Shown here: piece after piece, positions 1 to 7,478 of the stretch | Position numbering within the stretch: position 1 is the first letter of the stretch | How the letters are laid out: each line of letters starts with the position of its first letter | From: JBAXAM01 sp037142515 | GTDB lineage: Bacteria > Pseudomonadota > Gammaproteobacteria > UBA9339 | DNA length: 18,596 nt | Assembly (NCBI GenBank): GCA_037142515.1 | Contig: JBAXAM010000027.1 | Coordinates: forward strand, 1-18,596 | Reading direction: 5' to 3' | The notes under the pieces: generated by a model | The model's input: only the letters and a program-made list of their open reading frames with translations | Told to the model about the DNA's origin: nothing | Databases searched by the model: none | Program-made: the position numbers and the translations under genes

Positions 1-54
1 TACAAATATGCTGCCTCGTCAAAAATAATTTACAGAAAGGATGTTACACTACCT
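1..54. repeat. Left copy of 54-bp terminal inverted repeat (probable IS end)
   Basis: The first 54 bases are identical to the reverse complement of the last 54 bases of the window; identity stops at base 55. The repeat also interrupts the outer-membrane factor gene, whose last codons and TAA stop are read from it. This is the pattern of an insertion-sequence end whose body lies outside the window. Read from the gene into the repeat it starts GGTAGTGTAACATCC. No transposase is visible and I cannot assign an IS family. It could be a collapsed-repeat contig edge or a real flanking element. Confidence 0.75.
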
Positions 55-1147
55 TATTTAGTGCTATGATCCTTCCACCCTCAAAAAAAGGCATTGATGC
101 CAAAGGTCCAAATGACCAAAAAAGACTTGGGGCAGATATGAGTTTTTTTAATAAGCTAGTTTCAACGCCAAGAGAAGAGTTGAATGTAAAATCGGGAAAA
201 TAAGCAGCTCGCGCTACTCCAACATTTGCGTTAGCAGCTTCTACCCGCAAGCAAAACGCTGCAATATCTGGCCTTTGTTCAAGCAGGGTCGATGGAATAG
301 TTGGAATCTTTGGCACAGGAATAGCTATCCGCGTTTTTTTAATTTCAATACTAAACCCTGATGGCACTTCGCCAGCAAGAACAGCGATCGCATGCTCAAG
401 TTGAGCACGTTTGATATGCATATCAGCAGCCTGTGTTTTAGCATTTTGTAATTGTATTTTTGCTTGTTCAACATCAGCTTCTGCTGCTATACCGCCTACG
501 TGACGTGCTTTAATAAGCCACAATTCTTTTTCATAGATATTTACAATTTTGTCTAACACAATCTGCGATGTATCACATCCACGCAGCGCAAAATAATCCA
601 TGGCAAGCTCTGCATGTAAACTCACATCCATAAATGCCAAATCTGCTGCGCTAGCTTTTGCCTGCAAGGTAGCAGATTTTACCATGTTGCGCACTTTTCC
701 CCATATATCAATCTCATAGGATAAATAAGCTCCCGAAAGAATATCGTTATAAGATGATGGACGAATCAAAACTGATGTCGATTTCGAGGCGCCAGTACGC
801 TGCGCTCCAATACCAAGAGTAACTGTTGGAAAGTATTGGGAACGAGCCTGATCTGCAAGCGCACTAGATTCATAATAGCGAGCAACAGCTGCTTTCAAAT
901 TATTATTTGAAACAGCAATCTTTGCTTCTAATGTGTTTAAATCTTCATCTTTATAGATTTTCCACCATGCACCGCGCAAATTATTTGCCATTTTTGCATC
1001 GGCACGAAGCCACTTCCCGTTATTTTCCTTATACGTTTGTGGTATATCAATTTTTGGCCGCTTAGATATAGGTGCAAGCGAACAAGAAGAAGTAAGCACT
1101 ATACATAAAATAAATAAATAAAATAAAATATATCTATATATATTCAT
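44..1147 (-). CDS. Outer-membrane efflux lipoprotein (NodT/TolC-type), 3'-truncated by IS-like repeat
   Basis: Outer-membrane factor that would form the exit duct of a tripartite RND pump. Residues 1-22 are a hydrophobic signal ending in a lipobox-like T-S-S-C (Cys22), so the protein is probably lipidated. Two TolC-family repeats are recognisable: an N-terminal half with NNNLKAAVARYYES and a later conserved block with LLEQRPDIAAFCLRVEAANA. The reading frame runs into the 54-bp terminal repeat after F-F-E-G-G-R-I-I-A-L-N; the final K-V-V and TAA come from or abut the repeat. At 367 residues it is roughly 100 shorter than usual family members (about 460-490), so the last helices are missing and it is probably not functional as it stands. 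The ATG is 3 nt after the adaptor stop and lacks a good ribosome binding site, which suggests translational coupling. Confidence 0.85.
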   Translation of the reverse strand: MNIYRYILFYLFILCIVLTSSCSLAPISKRPKIDIPQTYKENNGKWLRADAKMANNLRGAWWKIYKDEDLNTLEAKIAVSNNNLKAAVARYYESSALADQARSQYFPTVTLGIGAQRTGASKSTSVLIRPSSYNDILSGAYLSYEIDIWGKVRNMVKSATLQAKASAADLAFMDVSLHAELAMDYFALRGCDTSQIVLDKIVNIYEKELWLIKARHVGGIAAEADVEQAKIQLQNAKTQAADMHIKRAQLEHAIAVLAGEVPSGFSIEIKKTRIAIPVPKIPTIPSTLLEQRPDIAAFCLRVEAANANVGVARAAYFPDFTFNSSLGVETSLLKKLISAPSLFWSFGPLASMPFFEGGRIIALNKVV

Positions 1148-1150
1148 AAT

Positions 1151-2260
1151 TTAATTCGTGCTTACCTGTACCTGCTGCTCATTTTTCAATGCGTCAGGAG
1201 GATTTACAATAACAGCATCATCAGGCGAAAGACCATAATTTACTTCCACCTCATCACCAAAATCTCGTCCCATCAAGATATTTTTGAGCACAACTTTCCC
1301 CGCCACTACTGTAGCAATTTGCAATCCGGCTGCACGAAAAATAAGCGTATTAACTGGCAAGCGCAGACGCAAAGCAGATGGTAGTTTAATATGCACTTCG
1401 GCGTAGCCACCAGCAAAAAGCTTCCCATCTTTATTATTTAATCGAAATTCTGTCAACATAGTACGAGTAGTTTGATCTAGGTTTTTTGCCACGTGATATA
1501 ATTCAGCTTTATATATCTCACCAGGATGTTCAACAAAATGCACTTCCGCACGAATATCAGCTACGATACGCGCAGAATCATTTTGTGGCACTTTGACATA
1601 AACACGCAAAACATCAGCTTGCACAATACGAAATAATGGCTGTCCCGGATTATTACCAGCATTTACTAACATACCCACATCTAGTGATCGCGCATAAATT
1701 ACGCCATCAAACGGCGCTCTCACAGTCTTAAACATAGAGAGTTCGTACAAATGATCGCGATTAGCCTTCGCAGAAGCAAGTGTCGCTTCTTTTGCTTTAG
1801 CATCTGCTATTTTTTCGTCGGCTTCTTGTTTGGACACAGAATCAGTCTTGCGCAAATTTTTCCAGCGTTTAGCAGTAATTTTAGCAAGCTCATAATTAGC
1901 TTCTGCAGTTTTCAAGTCTGCTTCTGCCTGACGCAATTGTGCGTCTACTTCAGGAGTTTCAATTTCTGCGAGCACATCTCCCTGATGCACATGGGTTCCT
2001 ATTGGCGTAAACCAATTTTTAACATATCCATTGGTACGAGCATAAATCACCGCTTGATGCCACGCCTCTACATTGCCTGGTAGCACCAAATCTTCTTCGC
2101 TATCTGATTTTTTAGGAGCCATTACCGACACCAAAACTGCCGTATTACTCTTCGCTTCATGACGCAAAGTCAACGCCGAATTAACTCGCAAAAAGCCCAC
2201 GACCAGAATAGCCAACAATGCGATAATTAAAACAAGAATAATTTTACGACTGCTGTGCAT
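1151..2260 (-). CDS. RND periplasmic adaptor (membrane fusion protein, HlyD/AcrA type)
   Basis: Bridges the inner-membrane RND permease and the outer-membrane factor. From the chosen ATG the protein has 369 residues: a single N-terminal membrane anchor (about 6-24), a lipoyl half-motif near 78-101 (G-Y-V-K-N-W-F then G-D-V-L-A-E-I-E), an alpha-helical hairpin rich in A, E, K and Q (about 102-178), the second lipoyl half (R-A-P-F-D-G-V-I at 181-188), then beta-barrel and membrane-proximal domains. I chose the start at 2260 because GGAG lies 9 nt upstream and the membrane anchor follows directly; a start at 2344 would add 28 residues read out of frame through the permease gene. The start overlaps the permease 3' end by 17 nt, so the two are translationally coupled. 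Confidence 0.9.
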   Translation of the reverse strand: MHSSRKIILVLIIALLAILVVGFLRVNSALTLRHEAKSNTAVLVSVMAPKKSDSEEDLVLPGNVEAWHQAVIYARTNGYVKNWFTPIGTHVHQGDVLAEIETPEVDAQLRQAEADLKTAEANYELAKITAKRWKNLRKTDSVSKQEADEKIADAKAKEATLASAKANRDHLYELSMFKTVRAPFDGVIYARSLDVGMLVNAGNNPGQPLFRIVQADVLRVYVKVPQNDSARIVADIRAEVHFVEHPGEIYKAELYHVAKNLDQTTRTMLTEFRLNNKDGKLFAGGYAEVHIKLPSALRLRLPVNTLIFRAAGLQIATVVAGKVVLKNILMGRDFGDEVEVNYGLSPDDAVIVNPPDALKNEQQVQVSTN

Positions 2261-5200
2261 TAATTTTATCTCCGCTATGAATGGCGCTAAAAGCCGCTGG
2301 TACAAAGAATAAAGTTGCCACAGTAGCAAACAATAATCCACCAATGACTGCTCGACCTAGAGGCGCATTCTGTTCACCACCATCACCCAAACCAAGCGCC
2401 ATAGGTATCATACCAATGATCATCGCAAGTGCAGTCATAATAACAGGACGCAAGCGTGCATATCCAGCTTCAAGAGCTGCGGAAAACGGATCAACACCAG
2501 CAAGCACACGTTCACGCGCAAAACTGATGACGAGAACGCTATTAGCTGTAGCAACTCCCATGCACATAATAGTTCCCATAAGCGCAGGTACAGATAGTGT
2601 TGTACCAGTTAAAAACAGCATCCAAACAATCCCAGCAATTGCGGCTGGTAATGCGAGGATTATGACAAAAGGATCAGACCAAGATTGAAAATTTACTACA
2701 ATCAATAGATATACTAGTAAAATAGAAAATACTAGACCAAAATATAAAGAGGCAAAAGAAGCTTCTCGTGTTTGCATCTGACCTCGCGCTACAACAGTGG
2801 AACCTTTTGGTACATCCTCGGACATAGCAGAAATAATTTTATGAATATCTTGCGATACAGCACCAAGGTCGCGATCCTGCACCGAAGCATATATATCAAT
2901 GGTGGGTTGAACGTTATAATGCGTTTCCACTGCTGAAGTAGTTCCACGACTAATATCAGCCAGCGCTCCAAGTATAGAAGGTGGAGTACTCACACTAGCC
3001 CCTGTGATTAGAATATTGCGCAAATCCTCCAATGACGTCATTGCAGTCTGCGGTGTCTGCGCAGCAACATCATAAGACACGCCATTTTTGATATCAAGCC
3101 AAAAAGCAGGAGAGATTTGAAAACTACCGGAAAGCGATATCAGCATGTTTGTGGCCACATCGCTCTGCATAAATCCAAGCTGATTGGAACGACTACGATC
3201 TACATTGACTTGTAACAATGGATAATCGAATGCCTGCTGTATATGTGCATCTACCAAACCGGGAACATGACGGATACGCTCAAATAATGCATTGGCAAAA
3301 ACACGATTAGCAGCAGCCTTAAATCCAACTATCTGGATATCAATTGGCGCAGGTAAGCCAAAATTTAGAATCTGACCAACAATATCTGCTGGCAAAAAAG
3401 CAAATATTACGCTCGGCATACTTTTATTCAGTTCCTTACGCAGAGTACGCACATAATCGGCAGTAGGTTTATGACTCTCTTTAAGCGAAACTAAAATATC
3501 TGCATCAGACGGTCCAATTGGAGACGAAGTACTATAAGAAAGATTAATACCACTTACAGGCATGCCAACATTATCTACTATGCTCTCCAGTTCATTTGCT
3601 GGAATAACACGTCGAATAATAGCATCTACTTCATCGCAAAGCTTTGCAGTCTCTTCTACTCTAAGTCCAGAGTGCGCACGTAGATGCAGCTTGATTTGCC
3701 CACCATCTACATAAGGAAAAAAATCCGACCCAAGCCAAGGACCAAGCAAAAGTATTGACGCAGCCAAAAAAGAAAAAAACATGCCAAAAAAAACTCTTTT
3801 ATTGCGCAATACTTTTTCAAGCAACATATGATAGCGCTCACGAAAACGCTCGAATCCACTTTCAAAAGATTGCTGAAAACATATAAGCGGATATAAAAGC
3901 GACTGCCGTGGCGGCTCTTCATGAGGAGAATACTTTTTTAGCCAATATTTTGCTAGCGTAGGCACGAGCGTACGCGAAAGAAAATACGAGGCAAGTATGG
4001 CAAATACTACGGCTTCAGCAAGTGGTATAAATAAAAATTTTGCTACACCTCGTAATAAAAACATTGGTGCAAACACTATACATATACACAATGTGGATAC
4101 AAACGCTGGAACAGCTATTTGGCTTGCCCCGTCCAAAATAGAAGTTTTTATATCTTTACCCATTCTAAGGTGCGAGTTTATATTTTCAACAGTAACCGTA
4201 GCATCGTCTACAAGAATCCCCACGGCAAGCGCCAAGCCACCAAGCGTCATAACATTAATTGTTTGACCTAAAAGAGATAGCATGATCATGGAGGCAAGCA
4301 CACTCAATGGAATTGAAATAGCAATTATCATAGTTGAATGCAAGCTACCAAGAAAAAGTAATATCATAAGTCCAGTTAGTATTGCCGCTATTACCCCTTC
4401 GCTAATAACGCCATTAATGGCAGCATTCACAAATACTGACTGATCGCCTATCACATCCAGAGTAAGATTTTCTGGCAGACTATCTTTCATCGAATTAATC
4501 AATTTTTTCACACTACTGATAATATTAAGCGTAGAAGCATTCCCCGTTTTCATAATATACAAAAGCACAGCGCGCATACCATCGATACGAACAATATTTG
4601 TTTGTGGTGAAAAACCATCACGTATGTGAGCCACATCGCGCATATATATCGTCGAATTATTCACGGTCTTTATAGGAAGATCATTAAGAGCATCAGCAGT
4701 TTGAGTACTGGCATTGAGCTTAACAGCATACTCATACAATCCTATTTTTTGAGTACCGGCCGGTAATATCAGGTTTTGATTTGTTAAAGCATTATTTACA
4801 TCTTGTGGCGAAACTCCATAAGTTTGCATGGCCTGCTGATTAAGATCTACCTGGACCTGCCTAAGTTTTCCACCATAAGGATAAGGCATCGCAGAACCCT
4901 GTACTGTTGCAAGCTGCGTACGAATAAAGTTATTACCATAATCATTAAGTTCCTGCTCAGATAATTTAGAACTAGAAAGTGCAAGCTGAATAACCGGGAC
5001 AGAAGATGCGCTATATACAAGAATTAGCGGTGGAGTCATGCCAGAAGGCATCAGCCTAAGCATTGTTTGTGATATAGCGGTAACTTGAGAAAGTGAAAAG
5101 CTAATATCAACATTGGGATGAAAAAACAGCTTCGTAATCGACATGCCAGTCAGGGATTGAGATTCGATGTGTTCAATGTCATTTACCGTTGTAGAAACTG

Positions 5201-5408
5201 CACGCTCAAAATTTGATGTAATGCGCATGCTCATCTCATCTGGCGGCATACCTGTGTAACTCCATATAACACTTACAACTGGAATATTAATATCAGGTAG
5301 CATATCTGTTGGCGTACGCAAAATCGCAAGCGGTCCTAAAATAAACAGTAGGACCGCTAACACTATAAAAGTATAAGGTCTTTCTAGCGCAATCCTAACA
5401 ATCCACAT
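2244..5408 (-). CDS. RND-family efflux permease (HAE1-type inner-membrane pump)
   Basis: Proton-driven inner-membrane pump of 1054 residues, the normal length for the hydrophobe/amphiphile efflux group. Visible features: first membrane segment at about 10-30 followed by L-R-T-P-T-D-M-L-P-D-I; a porter domain; a membrane block at about 330-490 containing the proton-relay signature A-V-G-I-L-V-D-D-A-T-V-T-V-E-N with adjacent aspartates 401 and 402 (equivalent to Asp407/408 of AcrB); a second periplasmic domain; and a C-terminal membrane block with G-T-I-M-C-M-G-V-A-T-A-N-S. The sequence looks intact. AAAGGAATT precedes the ATG. It lies 34 nt after the restored end of the preceding small gene and overlaps the adaptor. 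Substrate cannot be read from sequence; as the only exporter beside the synthase it is a candidate for moving the product or giving self-protection. Confidence 0.93.
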   Translation of the reverse strand: MWIVRIALERPYTFIVLAVLLFILGPLAILRTPTDMLPDINIPVVSVIWSYTGMPPDEMSMRITSNFERAVSTTVNDIEHIESQSLTGMSITKLFFHPNVDISFSLSQVTAISQTMLRLMPSGMTPPLILVYSASSVPVIQLALSSSKLSEQELNDYGNNFIRTQLATVQGSAMPYPYGGKLRQVQVDLNQQAMQTYGVSPQDVNNALTNQNLILPAGTQKIGLYEYAVKLNASTQTADALNDLPIKTVNNSTIYMRDVAHIRDGFSPQTNIVRIDGMRAVLLYIMKTGNASTLNIISSVKKLINSMKDSLPENLTLDVIGDQSVFVNAAINGVISEGVIAAILTGLMILLFLGSLHSTMIIAISIPLSVLASMIMLSLLGQTINVMTLGGLALAVGILVDDATVTVENINSHLRMGKDIKTSILDGASQIAVPAFVSTLCICIVFAPMFLLRGVAKFLFIPLAEAVVFAILASYFLSRTLVPTLAKYWLKKYSPHEEPPRQSLLYPLICFQQSFESGFERFRERYHMLLEKVLRNKRVFFGMFFSFLAASILLLGPWLGSDFFPYVDGGQIKLHLRAHSGLRVEETAKLCDEVDAIIRRVIPANELESIVDNVGMPVSGINLSYSTSSPIGPSDADILVSLKESHKPTADYVRTLRKELNKSMPSVIFAFLPADIVGQILNFGLPAPIDIQIVGFKAAANRVFANALFERIRHVPGLVDAHIQQAFDYPLLQVNVDRSRSNQLGFMQSDVATNMLISLSGSFQISPAFWLDIKNGVSYDVAAQTPQTAMTSLEDLRNILITGASVSTPPSILGALADISRGTTSAVETHYNVQPTIDIYASVQDRDLGAVSQDIHKIISAMSEDVPKGSTVVARGQMQTREASFASLYFGLVFSILLVYLLIVVNFQSWSDPFVIILALPAAIAGIVWMLFLTGTTLSVPALMGTIMCMGVATANSVLVISFARERVLAGVDPFSAALEAGYARLRPVIMTALAMIIGMIPMALGLGDGGEQNAPLGRAVIGGLLFATVATLFFVPAAFSAIHSGDKINAQQS

Positions 5409-5442
5409 AATTCCTTTACCATTTTCTGTTGATAAATACCAA

Positions 5443-5966
5443 TCAAAATGTTATCTTTTTTGGCGCTGCCGCACTATTCTGAGAATATTTATTTTCAATT
5501 TCATCTCTTCTTGTTTTCACATAATCAATCAACTTGTTTGCCCCATCACTAAATTTTTTGCTGGCATCAGCCAACCTACTAGCAAACGCCAGCTTCGTGG
5601 CGTACATATCCCTACTATACTAGACTGTTCGGACTCTGCAATTATATTTTTCCCAATACTCTTTTGGCCAGTATCTCTAGCTACCATTCCTCGTTCTTGT
5701 AAAGTAGTAGTAGTAAATAAATAATTTTCCATTTTCTTTTTTTGTTCTAACAATAAACCATTCAAACGAACAATTTCATTTAAACTATATGAATCAAAAG
5801 TTTTTACAAACCTATCCAGCGATTCTACTACATAATTAACTTTAGATTTAGACCAATTCAGTTTTCCTACTTCATCCGATATTTTTTCAATTTCTTTGAC
5901 AGCAGCCGACATATCATAAATATATTGTTCTTCTTTTTTTTCTACAATACCTAAGTTATTTTGCAT
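5443..5966 (-). pseudogene. Small helical protein gene broken by a -1 frameshift
   Basis: The in-frame reading from ATG 5966 gives 145 residues ending at 5529, but its tail (after S-E-Q-S-S, residue 116) is an unlikely arginine/tryptophan-containing stretch. The -1 frame opens right after a TAG at about 5620 and gives a convincing 58-residue helical continuation, Y-S-R-D-M-Y-A-T-K-L to A-A-A-P-K-K-I-T-F, stopping at 5443. Joined, the protein would have about 174 residues. One missing T near 5619 would explain it. The protein is rich in K, E and S, predicted helical, with no signal peptide or membrane segment. I do not recognise it; a phasin-like granule protein is a weak guess from size and helicity. 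A strong AAGGGAG lies 6 nt before the ATG, and the gene begins 15 nt after the degenerate kinase. It may be a true pseudogene or a single-base sequence error; no classic slippery heptamer is present. Confidence 0.7.
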
Positions 5967-5981
5967 AAAAACTCCCTTACG

Positions 5982-7385
5982 CTATATTGCTTTATCTAAA
6001 GCACTCATATCCCCTTTGGGAATCAAGGTGATATAATCTGGTACTTCACCTGGGGCAAAAGCACTTCCAGTAAGAAGATAGATGTTGCTATAACCAGCTT
6101 TGTTTAGTTGTTTAGAAATCTCTAATCCAGTTATGTTAGCTCCCAAACCATTATCCATAATTATTTTAACATCTTTGGTATAGCGAGAGAGCTCTTTTAA
6201 GAAATCATATGGATTATAATACGTTTGCACAATAGGATATTTGTTTCTGACATAGTTTGCCAAAGTATCAGCAAATGACTTGATATCGTCTATAATAACT
6301 ACGTCAGTCTTAGTAGGTGCAATAACTTCTCTTTCCGCTTTTACTATTCTATAAGGAATTTTTGATATGAGCTGTTTGGGAAGAATCTGAACTCCAACTT
6401 TATAAGCAAACTCCAACATACCTTGGTCGCTGTAGCTGCTAATTATAAATATAGTTTGCTCTTGCATCAGGGTTTGCCAAAGCACTTGCAAACCATTTAG
6501 TTCTTTATTTACCAAATCAAAATCAGCTAGAAAAAAAAGACGGCTCTTTTTGGAGAACGAGTTTATAAAAGCAATTGCTTTTTCTCCAGAAGTGAAATGC
6601 TCTAAGGAAACATTCTCTTTTTTAAAGCACAAATCCCATTCGCTGTGAATAGAAGCATCACCAGAGAGAACCACAACAGTGTCCCCGTCGTGCAAGGTAA
6701 TGTACTCTGCCATCCAATCAGGACAATCTACTACAGGAAACTCTACGGTGACACAAGTTCTTGTATCAGAAGACTCAATAGACACTTTGCCGCCATTTTG
6801 TAGGATTTCGTGAAGACGAGAAAAATCTCCATCATCAAAAACTGAGTCACTATCATTTGCTTCTTCTGGTGATAATTTTTTACCATAATCAGTAACTACA
6901 AACCAAACACGATCGCTATTTGAGCCCACCAATAAATCCACGTTACCCTTATTACCTGACGCTTTAACAGCACGGTCTATAATGCTTGAAACTAAAAAAT
7001 CCAAATCTTTGGGGTCCATTTTAGTAAAAACAAAAGCACTACCGATATTTAGCTCGGGATAACTAAACTTAACCTGTTTATATTCAGCTCTTTTTTTATT
7101 AAGAACCTCAGATACAGCTAAAGAAACTAAAGCACAGGGAGGACTTTTATTAGATGTGCTTTGATCAGATTTGCCTTTAGTCAATAAATCTTCGGCAATA
7201 TAAGCAATATTAGTAGCTGTATCATTTAAGACAGTTCGTTCCTGCTCTGACAGGCCCGTACAAGTCTTTGTTAATAAAGACAAGCTTCCCTGCGCCGAAC
7301 GAAGATCACAAGCTATGCGGCGGAAATAGGCCAAAAGTTCCGCGCGTTTGTTAGACACATCGAGTAAATCAGTTCCGTTAGTCAA
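5982..7385 (-). CDS. Degenerate histidine-kinase-like protein with two receiver-like domains
   Basis: 467 residues, homologous to the kinases at 7479-8960 and 16696-18567 but without a PAS domain and with lost catalytic motifs. The H-box position reads R-I-A-C-D-L-R-S, with Cys26 where the relatives have the phospho-histidine. The N-box region (131-142) reads S-I-I-D-R-A-V-K-A instead of N-L-V-N-N-A-V-D-A, and the G1 box is D-Y-G-K-K-L (166-171) instead of D-N-G-K-G-M; no G2 box is seen. A first receiver-like domain (about 235-350) has S-G-D in place of the acidic pair but keeps Asp288 and Lys337. A second receiver (about 360-467) looks intact: Asp366/Asp367, Asp411, Thr439, Lys457. The start is TTG, supported by AAGGAG 6 nt upstream. 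It probably acts as a phosphate acceptor, sink or scaffold for the neighbouring kinases rather than as a kinase (inference). Confidence 0.8.
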   Translation of the reverse strand: MTNGTDLLDVSNKRAELLAYFRRIACDLRSAQGSLSLLTKTCTGLSEQERTVLNDTATNIAYIAEDLLTKGKSDQSTSNKSPPCALVSLAVSEVLNKKRAEYKQVKFSYPELNIGSAFVFTKMDPKDLDFLVSSIIDRAVKASGNKGNVDLLVGSNSDRVWFVVTDYGKKLSPEEANDSDSVFDDGDFSRLHEILQNGGKVSIESSDTRTCVTVEFPVVDCPDWMAEYITLHDGDTVVVLSGDASIHSEWDLCFKKENVSLEHFTSGEKAIAFINSFSKKSRLFFLADFDLVNKELNGLQVLWQTLMQEQTIFIISSYSDQGMLEFAYKVGVQILPKQLISKIPYRIVKAEREVIAPTKTDVVIIDDIKSFADTLANYVRNKYPIVQTYYNPYDFLKELSRYTKDVKIIMDNGLGANITGLEISKQLNKAGYSNIYLLTGSAFAPGEVPDYITLIPKGDMSALDKAI

Positions 7386-7391
7386 TATACG

Positions 7392-7397
7392 CTCCTT
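7392..7397 (-). promoter_or_regulatory. Ribosome binding site fixing a TTG start
   Basis: On the minus strand AAGGAG ends 6 nt before the TTG at 7385-7383. No in-frame ATG with a comparable site is present near the start, so this decides the start of the degenerate kinase gene. Confidence 0.75.
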
Positions 7398-7414
7398 AGT
7401 TGGTCATGCTCGTT

Positions 7415-7442
7415 ATTGTATACCCGCCGGATGTTATGTCAA
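7415..7442 (-). promoter_or_regulatory. Sigma-70-like promoter for the degenerate-kinase/efflux operon
   Basis: On the minus strand a perfect -35 TTGACA (7442-7437) is followed after 16 bp by TACAAT (7420-7415, 5 of 6 to consensus). Transcription would start near 7408, leaving a short leader that contains the AAGGAG site. It lies in the only sizeable gap (93 nt) of the minus-strand series and could drive the degenerate kinase, the small helical protein and the pump genes independently of the synthase. Seen in sequence only. Confidence 0.6.
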
Positions 7443-7453
7443 TATTACGTACT

Positions 7454-7476
7454 TATGCTGCTGATTCACCAGCATA
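7454..7476 (-). other. Small dyad just after the PAS kinase stop
   Basis: TATGCTG (7454-7460) and CAGCATA (7470-7476) form a 7-bp stem with a 9-nt loop, 2 nt beyond the kinase stop codon and just upstream of the 7442 promoter. On the minus strand no T-run follows, so it is not a standard intrinsic terminator. It may be an mRNA 3' stem or a protein-binding dyad, or it may be chance. Confidence 0.3.
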
Positions 7477-7478
7477 TT

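Noticed and set aside
2261..2344. A 28-residue N-terminal extension of the adaptor starting at 2344
   Set aside because: It lies in another frame of the permease gene, lacks a ribosome binding site, and would put residues before a good membrane anchor; ATG 2260 has GGAG 9 nt upstream.
1751..2688. Plus-strand open frames of 110 and 135 residues opposite the adaptor and permease
   Set aside because: They are antisense to strongly conserved genes and show no recognisable domain; the same holds for the other short antisense frames under the synthase.
5600..5625. Programmed -1 ribosomal frameshift in the small helical gene
   Set aside because: No X-XXY-YYZ slippery heptamer or clear downstream stem is visible at the shift; a one-base loss or sequence error is simpler.
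7454..7476. Intrinsic terminator after the PAS kinase
   Set aside because: The stem is only 7 bp with a 9-nt loop and no T-run follows on the minus strand, so I list it only as a dyad.
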